Shown here piece by piece: positions 9,831 through 22,002 of a stretch of DNA of 64,000 nucleotides. Made by a program: the position numbers and the translations under genes. The DNA is from Conus ventricosus (lineage: Eukaryota; Mollusca; Gastropoda; Neogastropoda; Conidae), in NCBI GenBank assembly GCA_018398815.1, contig CM031600.1:49835872-49899871 (forward strand). The letters are read 5' to 3'. Numbering within the stretch: position 1 is the stretch's first letter; each line of letters opens with the position of its first letter. The notes under the pieces are model-generated. The model was not told the DNA's origin. It ran no database searches and was given only the letters and a program-made list of their open reading frames with translations.

Positions 9831-12268
9831 TCATAATACCTTCTGCCCTGCCCCCTTCTTCCCTATCCCTTCTTCCCTGTCCCCTTCTGTCCTATCCCCA
9901 TCTGCCCTGCCCCCTTCTTCCTGCCCCTTCTTCCCTGCACCCTCCTTCCACGCCCCCTTCTTCCCTGCCCACTTCTTCCCTGCCCCTTCTTCCCTATCCC
10001 CTTCTTCCCTGCCCCCTTCTACCCTGCCCCCTTCTTTCCTGCCCCCTTCTCCCCTGCCCCCTTCTTCCACGCACCCTTCTTCCCTGCCCCCTTCTACCCT
10101 GCCCCCTTCTCCCCTTCCCCCTTCTTCCCTGCCGCCTTTTTCCCTGCACCCTTCTTCCCTGCCCCCTTCTGCCCTGCCCCTTCTTCCCTGCACCCTTTTT
10201 CCATGCCCCCTTCTGCAATGCCCATTTCTGCCCTGCCCCCTTTTTCCTGTTCCTTCTTCCCTGTCCCCTTCTTCCCTGCCCCCTTCTTCCTGCCCCCTTC
10301 TTCCCTTCCCTGCCCCTTTCTTCCCTACCCCTTCTTCCCTGCCCCCTTCTTCCCTGCCCCTTCTTCCCTGTCCCCTTCTTCCCTGTCCCCTTCTGCCCTG
10401 TCCCCTTCCGCCCAGTCCTTTCTTCCCTGTCCCCTTCTTCCCTGTCCCCATCTTCCCTGCCCTTCTTCCCTGTCCCCATCTTCCCCGGCCCCTTCTTCCC
10501 TGCCCCCTTCTTCCCTGCCCCCTTCTTCCCTGCCCCCTTCTTCCCTGCCCCCTTCCCCTGCCCTGTCCCCTTCTTCCCTGTCCCCTTCTGCCCTGTCCCC
10601 TTCCGCTCAGTCCCCTTCTTCCCTGTCTCCTTCTGCCCTGTCCCCTTCTTCCCTGCCCCCTTCTTCCCTTCCCTGTCCCTTCTTGCCTGTCCCCTTCTTC
10701 CCTGTCCCTTCTGCCCTGTCCCCTCCCGCTCAGTCCCCTTCTTCCCTGTCCCCTTCTTCCCTGTCTCCTTCTGCCCTGTCCCCTTCTTCCCTGTCCCCTT
10801 CCGCCCAGTCCCCTTCTTCCCTGTCCCCTTCTTCCTTGTCCACAAGATGTGGACAAGGAAGATGTGGACAACGAAGAAGGGGACAGGGAAGAAGGGGGCA
10901 GGGAAGAAGGGGTACCCCTTCTTCCCTGTCCCTTTCTTCCCTGTCCCCTTCTTCCCTGTCCCCTTCTTCCCCTCCCCTTACCTGTCCCCTTCTTCCCTGT
11001 CCCCTTCTTCCCGCCCCCTTCTTCCCTGCCCCCTCCTTTCCTGCCCCCTTCTTCCCTGCCCCCTTCTTCCCTGCCCTTTTCTTCCCTGCCCCCTTCCCCT
11101 TCCCTGTGCCCTTCTTCCTTGTCCACATCTTCCCTACCCCTTCTTCCCTGCCCCCTTCTTCCTCGCCCCCTTCCCCTTACCTGTCCCCTTCTTCCCTGCC
11201 CTCTTCTTCCTTGTCCACATCTTCCCTACCCCTTCTTCCCTGGCCCCCTCTTCCCTGCCCCCTTCCCCTTACCTGTCCCCTTCTTCCCTGTCCCCTTCTT
11301 CCTTTTTCACATCTTCCCTACCCCTTCTTCACTACCCCCCTCTTCCCTGCCCCTTTCCCCTTACCTGTCCCCTTCTTCCCTGCCCCCTTCTTCCTTGTCC
11401 ACATCTTCCCTGCCCCTTCTTCCCTGCCCCCTTCTTCCCTGTCCCCTTCTTCCTTGTCCACATCTTCCCTGCCCCCTTCTTCCTTGTCCCCATCTTCCTT
11501 GTCCACATCTTCCCTACCCTTTCTTCCCTACCCCTTCTTCCCTGCCCCCTTCTTCCCTGTTCCCTTCTTCGTTGTCCACATCTTCCTTGTCCACATCTTC
11601 CCTACCCCTTCTTCCCTGTCCCTTTCTTCCCTGTCCCCTTCTTCCTTGTCCACATCTTCCATACCCCTTCTTCCCTGCACCCTTCTTCCCTGCCCCTTCT
11701 TCCCTGCCCCCTTCCCCTTGCCTGTCCTCTTCTTCCCTGTGCACTTCTTCCCTGTACCCTTCTTTCCTGTCCCCTTCTTTCCTGCCCCTTCTTCCCCTTC
11801 CCTGTCCCTTCTTTCCTGTCCCCTTCTACCCTGCCCCTTCCCCTTGCCTGTCCCCTTCTTTCCTGTCCCTTCTTCCTGCCCCTTCTTCCCTTCCATGTCC
11901 CCTTCTTTCCTGTCCACTTCTTCCCTGTCCCCTCCGCCCAGTCCCCTTCTTCCCTGTCCCCTTCTTCCTTGTCCACATCTTCCCTTCCCCTTCTTCCCCC
12001 TTCCCTTTCCCTTTCTTCTCTGCCCCTTTCTTCCCTGACCTCTTATTCCCCTTCCCTTCCCCTTTCTTCCCTTCCCCTTTCTTCCCTTCCCTTTCTTCCC
12101 TTCCCCTTTCTTCCTTCCCCTTTCTTCCTTGCCCTCTTCTTCCCCTGCCCTGCCGCCTTCTTCCTTGTCCCTTCTTCCCTGCCCCCGTTCTTTCCCGCCC
12201 CCTTTGTCCCTACCCCTTTCTTCCCTGCTCCTTCTTTTCTGCCCCTTCTTCCCTGTCCCCTTCCTCCT
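9831..12268. repeat. Polypyrimidine minisatellite, ~15-bp CCCCTTCTTCCCTGT-type unit
   Basis: About 2.4 kb of nearly pure pyrimidine on the plus strand, built on CCCCTTCTTCCCTGC/T units with longer composite units in 11.1-11.7 kb that include CTTGTCCACATCTTCC and CCTTACCTGTCC. Because the unit is 15 bp and lacks stops, frames of up to 611 codons open on both strands (Ser/Pro/Leu-rich or Gly/Arg/Lys-rich). These are repeat translations, not credible genes. It begins in the pyrimidine block of what looks like a third family K unit. Homopurine-homopyrimidine tracts of this kind can adopt triplex DNA. Confidence 0.95.
10846..10912 (-). repeat. Inverted patch inside the minisatellite
   Basis: For about 67 bp the plus strand becomes purine-rich (gaagaaggggacaggg), then reverts. 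The left border is a hairpin (CTTGTCCAC ... GTGGACAAG); the right border is a perfect palindrome centred on GGGGTACCCC. The minisatellite unit itself is inverted here, so this is a small inversion or a template-switch scar. Confidence 0.9.
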
Positions 12269-12415
12269 GCATGAAAGGGCTGTACTTTAAGCTTACTTTC
12301 ATAATATATCCCGGCGACAGCCAGGCCGAGAGATACAGACACCTGCAGTGTTGAAATTTGAGCAACACGCTCAGAGACGCATCCATTTAGTGGGTGACAC
12401 TCGACTGTGTTGTCC
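12266..12415. mobile_element. Fragment of the SINE-like element seen at 41.7-42.5 kb
   Basis: The sequence from TGCATGAAAGGGCTGTACT to the ACACTCGACTGTGT region aligns with about 42222-42390, sharing GAGAGATACAG, CTGCAGTGTT and CTCAGAGAYGCATCCATT. The tRNA-like head found in the longer copy is absent. It directly abuts the pyrimidine minisatellite. Confidence 0.7.
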
Positions 12416-12694
12416 AAGTCTTTACAAGGTTCGTCAGTAATTCAGTGTTGGTGAAGAAACATATACTTGGGTTTGTACCATTTCATAGTAATATCAAAGC
12501 AGACGTGATTCTTCATGGAAAAAAAAATCCCAGAGCTTTTCAAGAAACAGTGACTGTTGTCAAGGTGATCCAGTGACTCATCTATTCGTACTACTCGCCG
12601 AGTAATTAACATATAGAATACGAGAAGTTAGTGAAATTGGAGGTATGAAAATATATCTGACACAGAGTTAAGAGAAACCAGTTTACATACATCT

Positions 12695-12912
12695 TTTCCA
12701 TTGAAAAAAAGGTCAGATGAAATTAAGAGAAAGTACTCAGTACACCATGTTGAGGATGGGAGGAGAGATCTACTAAACATACAGGTTTTCTTGCAAGCGC
12801 TAAAATGACATGGATTAGAAAGTGTGGGTTTTTTTTTTACATGACACGAAATGGAAAAAACAAAATTATTTTGACACTTTGTCCTAAGACAGAGAGCTAA
12901 GAAAAACTAAAA
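12695..12912 (+). repeat. Left direct repeat flanking the 27-bp minisatellite
   Basis: Matches 13660-13885 in the same orientation through TTAAGAGAAAGTACTCAGTA, TTTTCTTGCAAGCG, ATGACACGAAATRGAAAA and CTAAGACAGAGAGCT. Sequences between 12912 and 13155 show nothing recognisable. Confidence 0.8.
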
Positions 12913-13154
12913 CGAAAAGTTTTTTTTGTTCGTTGAACAAAGTTGTGGAGTTTTAAGGCCTATATTAAAAAAATGTAATGTATGGTTAGAACAAAAGAAC
13001 TCAAAAATGATATACCTTGCTGAAAAAAAAATCCTATGGAACCATAAACATAGAACATTTTAAGGGTCTGATTGACAGTTGAGTTGTGCAGTGTGAAGAT
13101 GAGTTTATGGGGATGAAAAACCTGTTTGAAGTTTCATCAAAGTGGACGTTTATC

Positions 13155-13590
13155 CTTCTTGGTCACGTTACAGTGGTAATATCTCTTGGTGACGTTACAG
13201 TGGAATATCTCTCGGTCACGTCACAGTGGTAAGATCTCTTGGTCACGTCACAGTTGTAATATCTTTTGGTCACGTCAGTGGTAAGATCTCTTGGTCACGT
13301 CACAGTGGTAAGATCTCTTGGTCACGTCACAGTGGTAATATCTTTTGGTCACGTCAGTGGTAATATCTCTTGGTCACGTCAGTGTGGTAATATCTCTCGG
13401 TCACGTTACAGTGGTAATATCTCTCGGTCATGTTACAGTGGTAATATCTCTCGGTCACGTTACAGTGGTAATATCTCTCGGTCACGTTACAGTGGTAAGA
13501 TCTCTTGGTCACGTTACACTATTAATATCTCTTGGTCACGTTACACTGTTAATATCTCTTGGTCACGTTACAGTGATAATGTCTCTTTGA
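13155..13590 (+). repeat. 27-bp minisatellite, about 16 copies
   Basis: Unit GTGGTAATATCTCTYGGTCACG plus TTACA, with variants in which a few bases are missing (13270-13380) so the period slips. Twenty-seven is divisible by three, giving open frames with a 9-residue period (NISRSRYSG). This is repeat-derived rather than protein coding. Confidence 0.95.
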
Positions 13591-13659
13591 TCAAAATCAG
13601 TTTGTAGATAGTGCTCCATAACCCATTTGACAAAAAAAATCAAACGACCCAAGAAATGT

Positions 13660-13885
13660 TTTGGATTCCTTTGGAAAAAAAAGGTAAGACAAACTTAAGA
13701 GAAAGTACTCAGTACATTATGTTGAAAATGGGAAGACAGATTTACTAGTCATACAGATTTTCTTGCAAGCGATAAAATGAAATGGATCAGAAAGTTGTTG
13801 GTTTTTTTTACTTCACATGACACGAAATAGAAAACTCAAATTCTTTTGAGACTTCGTTCTAAGACAGAGAGCTGAGAAAAATCTG
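13660..13885 (+). repeat. Right direct repeat flanking the 27-bp minisatellite
   Basis: Partner of 12695-12912, about 970 bp downstream. The pair brackets the minisatellite. The copies are clearly diverged, so the duplication is not recent. They lack convincing TG...CA ends. Confidence 0.8.
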
Positions 13886-14390
13886 GCTCAGAGAAGTTCT
13901 TAAATGGCAGATGAAAGCCGCTCTGGAAAAACATGTTTAAACCATACGACAGTCTGATGTTTAGACTGATTTAGACAATAGTAAAGAGATTGCTGCTGAG
14001 AGACTTTTTATGTAATGACACGTTTAAGATGACCATCTCATATTCATATCTTAGATAATGGGTACGAATAGCGTAACTATTGTGGTACTGCAAGAGGCAC
14101 ATTGGATCACTATTTACAGTTCTGCTGCAAAACTCAGGATTTAAAAGATGCAATAGACTGTCTGAGAAAAAAATGTGATAATTGTGTTAGAGTATCTTTT
14201 AATTTTGTGCTGGTTCTGTTCGGAATAGACAAGACCAAAAAGACGAAATATCTGAATTGATAGTACTGTGGACAAGTTTTGTATTATAAAAAGTGTAGTA
14301 TTTACCACACGTTATCAAGATTCCATAGGAATCAAAATACAAACACATCGCAGAAAAGCATATGCAATGGATATAAATTTCTCACTATGG
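13886..14390. other. No recognisable feature
   Basis: AT-rich sequence with chance short frames; nothing recognised. Confidence 0.5.
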
Positions 14391-14698
<308 letters not shown>

Positions 14699-14715
14699 AA
14701 GCTGACAAGACTTTT

Positions 14716-15386
14716 TTTTTTTTTTTTTTTTTTAACATTTTTATTTTCTTTTATTATTACATAAACTGAAATATACAACATCAATATTCAGAAATTAGGT
14801 ATAAGACAAACTAAATATAAATACACAGACAAGTAAGTATATACACAAACAAAAAGAAGGAAATATAGCCTTCAGCATATCATCATTTATCTATCTAAAG
14901 CATGGACTAGTGTAATCATGCTTTAATTTTTTTTCCCTTTTTTAAAGAGAAGAAAAAAAAAAAAGAAAGAAAGAGAATAAGATAGAGAGATCAGTGAGGA
15001 TAAACGTATAGCACGAGGAGGGACAGGTAGAGGGACAAATAAGCGGACACACTGACAATTAACCAGACAAACATTAAGATAGAATGGGTTGGTTCACAGC
15101 AAATGAAGATAAGCTATTTTCACAGAACACATTGTCTCAATGATAGCAACCTTGAAAGGAAAACAAACAACAACAGAAACTGTACACCTTGAGTAACATA
15201 CATGAGCCTCATAGACTGTCATCAGCAAGGGAGCAGAAATACTATTTGTTAGTCTAGTGCTTATTTATCACATATTGCATTATATACATTCACACTGACA
15301 AAAAACAGTTAATCATCAAAGACGAGGGGCTCATATGCAAGCCATTTTGTCTGGAAATCCATATGGTTCATTGTTAAATATGAGTT
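14716..15386 (-). mobile_element. 5'-truncated Tx1/L1-like LINE tail, minus strand
   Basis: A poly-T start (3' poly-A on the minus strand) is followed by ~650 bp that matches 44636-45358 closely. That longer copy continues into a LINE ORF2 C-terminus. The insertion is flanked by a 17-bp direct repeat, AAGCTGACAAGACTTTT, at 14699-14715 and 15387-15403, the expected target-site duplication. Only 3' UTR is present. Compared with the longer copy it lacks about 60 bp near 14905. Confidence 0.88.
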
Positions 15387-15420
15387 AAGCTGACAAGACT
15401 TTTGTTTAACTCAATTGATC

Positions 15421-15889
<469 letters not shown>

Positions 15890-16140
15890 TAAGTCACCTG
15901 CTCTGCACATTTCCGTCATGGAAACTACAAAGCAACGTCTACATCGCTTTATTGTTCGCCAGACATTTCATTGTGAATTTTTTCTGCGTAGCCCTCACCT
16001 CCGAAATGTGTTTCCGACATCGACAGATGGACTCCCAAAACCCCAAAGCCATCTCCTGCATTTCTCCTGAGAGGACAAGGAACAGACGGAGGAGACAGCT
16101 GCCATCAGACTGAAAGCAGGGCTAGCAACAGTGAGTGCAA
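15890..16140 (+). repeat. Family L fragment
   Basis: Shares GACAGATGGACTCYCAAA, CCCCAAAGCCATCT, ATTTCTCC and CAGCTGCCATCA with 38445-38560 and 61065-61185, and less closely with 21550-21680. The landmarks hold across copies that are otherwise diverged, so this is a dispersed repeat. Confidence 0.6.
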
Positions 16141-16219
16141 TGTTTAGAGGTCTGAATATTTTTACGACTGTTGTATGGTGATGTTCATGCCGAACTTAGA
16201 GAATAAGAGATACACAACT

Positions 16220-16221
<2 letters not shown>

Positions 16222-16291
<70 letters not shown>
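16222..16291 (+). repeat. (TC)n microsatellite
   Basis: About 70 bp of uninterrupted TC. Confidence 0.97.
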
Positions 16292-16294
<3 letters not shown>

Positions 16295-16599
16295 AAATGG
16301 TATACTACTTCGAAGGTTGTGTATTCAAAATCTTTTTCTTGAGAAACATAAATACACAACCCCTCTCCCTCCCTCTCTCGTAAAATGTGGAACTGCTTTT
16401 TTTTTTTAAACCAAGTCATTAGGCTTTATATCCGACATTGTTCCATTGAGCAGTAGGGAAATAGAATTTTTGACATTCTAAGCGAATTCATGCTGTTGTC
16501 AGCAAGCAATGAAATGAGGGCCAGATAGAAACGGAACCCGACAAAAAGAATGCAATGTTCTAGAAACAAAACAGCCAGAACAAAACAATGACGAAAGAA

Positions 16600-16611
16600 A
16601 GTTGTAGTAAG

Positions 16612-16687
<76 letters not shown>

Positions 16688-17470
16688 ATTACTGGTTTGA
16701 CTCTTGAAGAAAGTAAGACCTGTTTTGTTTATTTTCTTCTTTTTCTTTCTTACTTTCGTCGGTAATTGTCATCGAGAATAAGCTGACCTGAACACTGTCT
16801 GTTCCTTTTTTGTGCCAGTTTTATCTACTTCTTTGTCTACTTCGTCTTTACTTTTCTTACTTTACATTACATTTTTCGACTTCTTTCTTTCATGTTCCTT
16901 TAGTGTTTTGATCGTTGACATCTATCCCGTTTTCTTTTTCTTTATCATGCCCTTTCTTTTTGTTTTGCAGATTTCCTTTATTTCTATATTTTCAATATAT
17001 TTGGGTTAGGCAGTTGCGTGTTTCAAATTATCTAGTTTGCCTCTGTTTTCTTTCTTTCTTTCCTTTTTTAGGAGAACTGGGTTTTGAACAACAGAAAAGA
17101 CATAAATAATTAATTCATAAAGAAAGGGTGAAAAGAGGGACAGACGGAACAGTAGCAAAGCATTGCAGCGACTGAATAATACATGCCGGAAAAAAAGTTT
17201 AAAAAAAAAAAAAAACACTCAGAGAAAGTGGACGCTTCACTGGCCTTTGTTAACACTGCCTTCAATACACGGACTGAGCGTGACTGTTTCAATAGAATAT
17301 CATCGTATCTAAATGCTCTGTTGTCGTCTTATTAGTATGGTGTGATTGGCCCTTTTATGCAACAATAACATTTTTAGCTTGTTTTAACGTGCAAATAGCA
17401 AATAAATTATGGTAAATAAATGAAAAATGGAACAATGTAATTTAAGTAACATATTTTAATGTAAAATATA
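16600..17470 (+). repeat. Family K unit
   Basis: A (TC)n tract at 16616-16684 sits in the unit's pyrimidine block. It is followed by the ACCTG ... TTCGTCGGTAATTGTCATC segment and later by GCAAAGCATTGCAGCGACTGAATAATACATG (long landmark, 17154-17184). Order and spacing agree with units at 7.6-9.8 kb. The T-rich central part gives chance frames such as 16812-17009. Confidence 0.65.
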
Positions 17471-17509
17471 TGCTGCCTTTGTTAAATTACAGCCGCTTTT
17501 GCTCCAAAA

Positions 17510-17745
17510 TGAAGTGACTGGGGGAGTGGCAGCAGAAGAGTAGGAAGGGGAAGGGGAATCAATGATAGTGAAGTGACAGGAGGAGGGGGCAGCAGAAGAG
17601 TAGGAAGGGGAAGGGGAATCAATGATAGTGACGTGACAGGAGGAGGGGGCAGCAGAAGAGTAGGAAGGAGAAGGGGAATCAATGATAGTGACGTGACAGG
17701 AGGAGGGGGCAGCAGAAGAGTAGGAAGGAGAAGGGGAATCAATGA
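17510..17745 (+). repeat. 60-bp minisatellite, about 3.9 copies
   Basis: Units start with GTGACAGGAGGAGGGGGCAG at 60-bp spacing and contain AGAAGAGTAGGAAGG and GGGGAATCAATGATA. Copies are nearly identical, indicating a recent expansion. Sixty bases gives frames with a 20-residue period on the minus strand. Confidence 0.95.
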
Positions 17746-17759
17746 TAACAGGATTCATA

Positions 17760-18267
17760 TGTTAATGTGAAAAACTTCTACCATCACTGTCATCACCACT
17801 TTCATTATTCTTCTTTCATTCCCTGTCCTCAGCTGACCATCCCGTATCCCAGATCCCTCTCTTTGTGATCAGTACCTACCAATGCTCTCCAATGCTTTGA
17901 AATGCCAGTAGTGCCCCAGGCTCCAATGAAAGGAAAACCTGATTTGCCTGGTGTGCTTTCATCAGTCATCAGCATCAAGCTGAGGACGACCCCAAAGCTT
18001 TTGTTTTCTTAATTCTCCTTTGTGTGTTTTTCCCTCGACGTCTTTTCTCTGTCTCTTTTCTCTTCCTTACTTCCACACTTTTTCTTTTCCTCTATAGTTT
18101 CCATTTTGTTTCCCGTCATTGTATTATTTTGAGCTATGTTCTAAGGAACTTTTGTTTCTTTGTTATACTTTTGAAAAGGACCGTTAGAGATGTGACGTAA
18201 AATGAAGATGGAAAAATGATTGAAAAGAGATATGAACAAACAAACAAACAAACAAAAAGGAAAGGAA

Positions 18268-18314
<47 letters not shown>

Positions 18315-18790
18315 GAAGAAGAGACAGAAAGAATGGGGAAAAGCCCCTAAGTACAAGGAGTTTTGTTTATGAACGTGGTCATTAGAAAAAGCCGCTGACA
18401 GCATTGCAACAGCTGAATGATACATGAAGGAGGATAGGGTTATCAAAGAAACTGGGCGTTTTACTGTCCTTTGTCAATATTGCCAGTCATCAGCATCAAG
18501 TTCAGGACGACCCCAAAGCTTTTATTTTCTTAATTCTCCTTTTATTTTCTTAATTCTCCCTTCCTATTCTTCTGCTACCAGACTGCTGCACATCTTTCTC
18601 CTAGAGAAATATGAACAAGATACTTATTGATTTTAATTTCTCATTTTTCAGTGCAGTAGAGCATTAATACAATCGTGGCTCACGAGTGGTGACTTGTGCA
18701 GTAACGTTAGTGCTGGTTTTCTGTTTCCTGCAATGCGCAACAATATAAACTAACCATAAAACGAACTCGTAAGTATATTCAGTTGGCAGT
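17760..18790 (+). repeat. Family K unit with poly-G
   Basis: Landmarks in order: CCAGTAGTGCCCCAGGCT, TTTCATCAGTCATCAGCATCAAG, a 46-bp G-run (18268-18313), CATTGCAACAGCTGAATGATACATG (about 18402), then TGCGCAACAATAT near 18733. A piece around 18485-18545 repeats ATCAGCATCAAGTTCAGGACG and the following block, so the unit has an internal duplication. Confidence 0.65.
18268..18313 (+). repeat. Poly-G tract, 46 bp
   Basis: Longest G-run in the window; uninterrupted. Confidence 0.95.
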
Positions 18791-18795
18791 TGGCT

Positions 18796-19417
<622 letters not shown>

Positions 19418-19539
19418 TGTGTCCCCCCTGACTTCCATACCTAAATAATGGACTTACTTTTTTGCGGTTGTTCTTTTTCTCATTGTAGAAGCTCACCCCC
19501 CCCCCCCCCCCTCCCTCCCCCCCCCCTTCCTACCTCTTT

Positions 19540-20190
19540 AAAAAAAAGTTTTTCTTTGATTATCATTTCCTTTTTCTTCTTTCGTTCTACTTAATTTCTG
19601 TATTTCTTTATTTTAGCTATGAGTTCGTGCCCCTTTTCTGTGTTTTCTGTAGTAATTTGTGTTATTCGCTTCTCTTTCCGAAGAGTGACGATACATTTTA
19701 CGTTGAGAAAGAGGACTGAAATCAAAAGAAAGGAAAAAGAGACAACACTGACAACTATGAGGACAATATGTATTGTACATAGAGCAGGCGGAAAGCATTG
19801 CAGCAGATGATTATGACCCACGAGAGAAAAGAATGTCCAGAGATTAAACTTTACTTTTCTTTTGTCAGCACTGTTTGGAATGCACAGGACATCACATGTT
19901 ATATTCCCACGAGAAAATATGAAGAAACGGTTGATGTCGTTACATGCTTATTGGTTTTTACGGTAATATGGCAGGACATTAATATTGTGTGACCATTGGT
20001 CACGTACAATGACATAAGCTTTCTCAATGACCGCTATTTGCGACGAGTGATTTAAAAAAAAGAAGAAAAACCAACCACAAAAGAAAACAAGAGCAGCGCA
20101 GCAGCAGCAGCAGCAACAACAACAACAACAACCATGCAAACAAACAAGCACCCCCACCACGACCCAAAAAAAAAACAAAATGTCTTGCAT
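19540..20190 (+). repeat. Family K fragment with GCA/ACA run
   Basis: GGCGGAAAGCATTGCAGCAG (19788) and CGAGAAAATATGAAGAAACGGTTGATG match the downstream half of family K. A (GCA)n(ACA)n tract lies at about 20098-20130. A C-rich run at 19497-19526 precedes it. Confidence 0.55.
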
Positions 20191-20640
20191 TTTATATCAC
20201 CATTCATGATGGAGTGAACATGAAATCAAATTTAGTAGTTTTGCGCAACTTTAAAACAATCAAATCAGATTGAGCACAACATCAAAGTTCAAGTCATGCC
20301 ACAAAAATCTCAGACTTACTTCATGGGATAGGATCATCATTTTCTATTCAGTTTTGGTTTGGTTTGATTTTTTTCTTGTTTCGTTTTTCAAAATTTAAAG
20401 TTACTTTTGACTGACGGTGATACGTGGAGGAAATGTGACTGGATTCAAAACCATGGTTATCACAGTCATGTGTCAGCTCCTGTCCCCGTCACTGCCATCA
20501 ACAAGGCTCGTGCTTCCTCGTAGTGTGTCGTATTGTTATTGGGGTACCAACCGCATAAAAGAAAAAAATCACTCTGGCCTGTTGAACCACATCACATCAA
20601 TTTACAGATGAGACAGAGTGTTCACGAAAGACTTGGGCAG
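20191..20640. other. No recognisable feature
   Basis: Unique-looking AT-rich sequence; chance frames only. Confidence 0.45.
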
Positions 20641-21065
20641 TCACACTTTCCCTTTTCTACACCTTTCTGGCAATCTAGACTATAACGTGCTTCCAACAGA
20701 CCAAGGAGACTAATCAGAATCAGGAACAGAAATCAGTGTCTGCAGCCTAAGAACTCTTGCGTTCTCGAAGACAGGTGCCATTTTCCACTGGAAGCAGGGT
20801 TCAATGGTGGTGTGCGCAAGGGAAGACTGCACACTTTTGGGTGTGGTGTCTGGGAAAAGGGGGAACGTTCCTTGACTGGGTGCAAATGGGACATTATCAA
20901 TTCTTTCGCCCCCCGGTCTCTCCAACCTCTCTTTTGTCTGTCTTTTTCTGTCCGTCTGTTATCTGTCTCTGTCTGTCTGTCTCTCTCTGTCTCTCTTGTC
21001 TCTCTCTGTCTCTCTGTTTCTGTCTGTCTTTCTGTCTGTTTCTCTCTTCTTTTCTCTCTCTCTCT

Positions 21066-21124
<59 letters not shown>

Positions 21125-21410
21125 ATCTCCTCTGTCTTCGAACACCCTCACCACCCCATCCCCCTCTTTCTCTTTCTTCTTCCAATTTCCCTCTCTCTAG
21201 CATGGAATCACAGATTTTGTAAGTTCATATATACAATGGAAAACGTTTTTGTTTGTTTGTTTGTTTGTTGTTCTTTTGTTGTGTTGCCTGAAAAATTTTA
21301 TTATTCAGAACTAAAAGCAAGACACTCCACACAGAGACGTTTGCCTGCCCCAGCCATGTTCGTTGTTTTGAAATTTTCTAAATTTTTCGTATATTTTTTT
21401 GTTTTATAAG
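20641..21410 (+). repeat. Family L unit
   Basis: Order of landmarks: CAGAAATCAGTGTCTGCAGCC TAAGA (split), GGAAGCAGGGTT, TGGGACATTATCAAT, then (TC)n at about 20938-21121, then an AAAACGTTTT..CAGAACT block. The same order occurs at 46.5-47.4 kb and 63.4-64 kb. No protein domain seen. Confidence 0.6.
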
Positions 21411-21489
21411 GGTATGTTTGTCTTCCCTATAGAAGACCCCGGTAGTCAAGAGTGTGTTTCTATATTTTCTATAGTCACAGCAACCATAC

Positions 21490-21740
21490 TGTAAAGTCTC
21501 ATCTCTTGTTGTAGGCCGTATTGTGGAACTTCTTCGACCAAGCGTTACTGGCGACATGTGCTTCCGACAGAAGTTCAAAGCCCTCAAAACCCTCTCCTGC
21601 ATTTCTCCAGAGGACAGTGAACGGACGGAAAGGGGACAGTGTCATCAAACTAAGCAGGGTCAGCGACAGTGGGTGGTAGGACGGGGAGAGATGTTACTAT
21701 GCAAAAGCTTGGAGCTGTCAGGGCACGTGGTTTTACGACT
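21490..21740 (+). repeat. Family L fragment
   Basis: CTTCCGACAGAAGTTC, CTCCTGCATTTCTCCAGAGG and AGCAGGGTCAGCGACAGTGG correspond to landmarks at 16005-16130, 38445-38575 and, on the other strand sense of the unit, 46545-46650. Confidence 0.55.
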
Positions 21741-21794
21741 GTTGCTTGGTGAGGTCAGGACTGAACAAACTGGCTCAAGTGAGCGTGCTTTCTT

Positions 21795-22002
21795 CTCTCT
21801 TCTCTCTCTCTCTCTCTCTCTCTCCTCTCTATCTCTCTCTCTCCTCTGTCTCTGTTCTGGGCTGTCTGTCTGTTGTCTGTCTGTCTTTTTCTCTCTCTCT
21901 CTCTTCTCTCTCTCTCTCACACACCCCAAAACACACACAACCCCCACACACCACACACCCAACACACACACACACACACACAACAAAACACACACACCAA
22001 AA
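21795..22002 (+). repeat. TC and AC microsatellite at a gap edge
   Basis: (TC)n to about 21918, then interrupted (AC)n running into the N gap. Assembly probably failed in this repeat. Confidence 0.95.

Noticed and set aside
9831..12354. Very long open frames (up to 611 codons, Ser/Pro/Leu or Gly/Arg/Lys rich)
   Set aside because: They exist because the 15-bp repeat unit lacks stops on both strands; several overlapping frames are open at once. No start context, domain or non-repeat segment supports a gene.
13155..13590. Array of transcription-factor sites (GGTCACG/TGACC-like) as a regulatory element
   Set aside because: The motif repeats only because the 27-bp unit repeats; there is no gene nearby and no other support.
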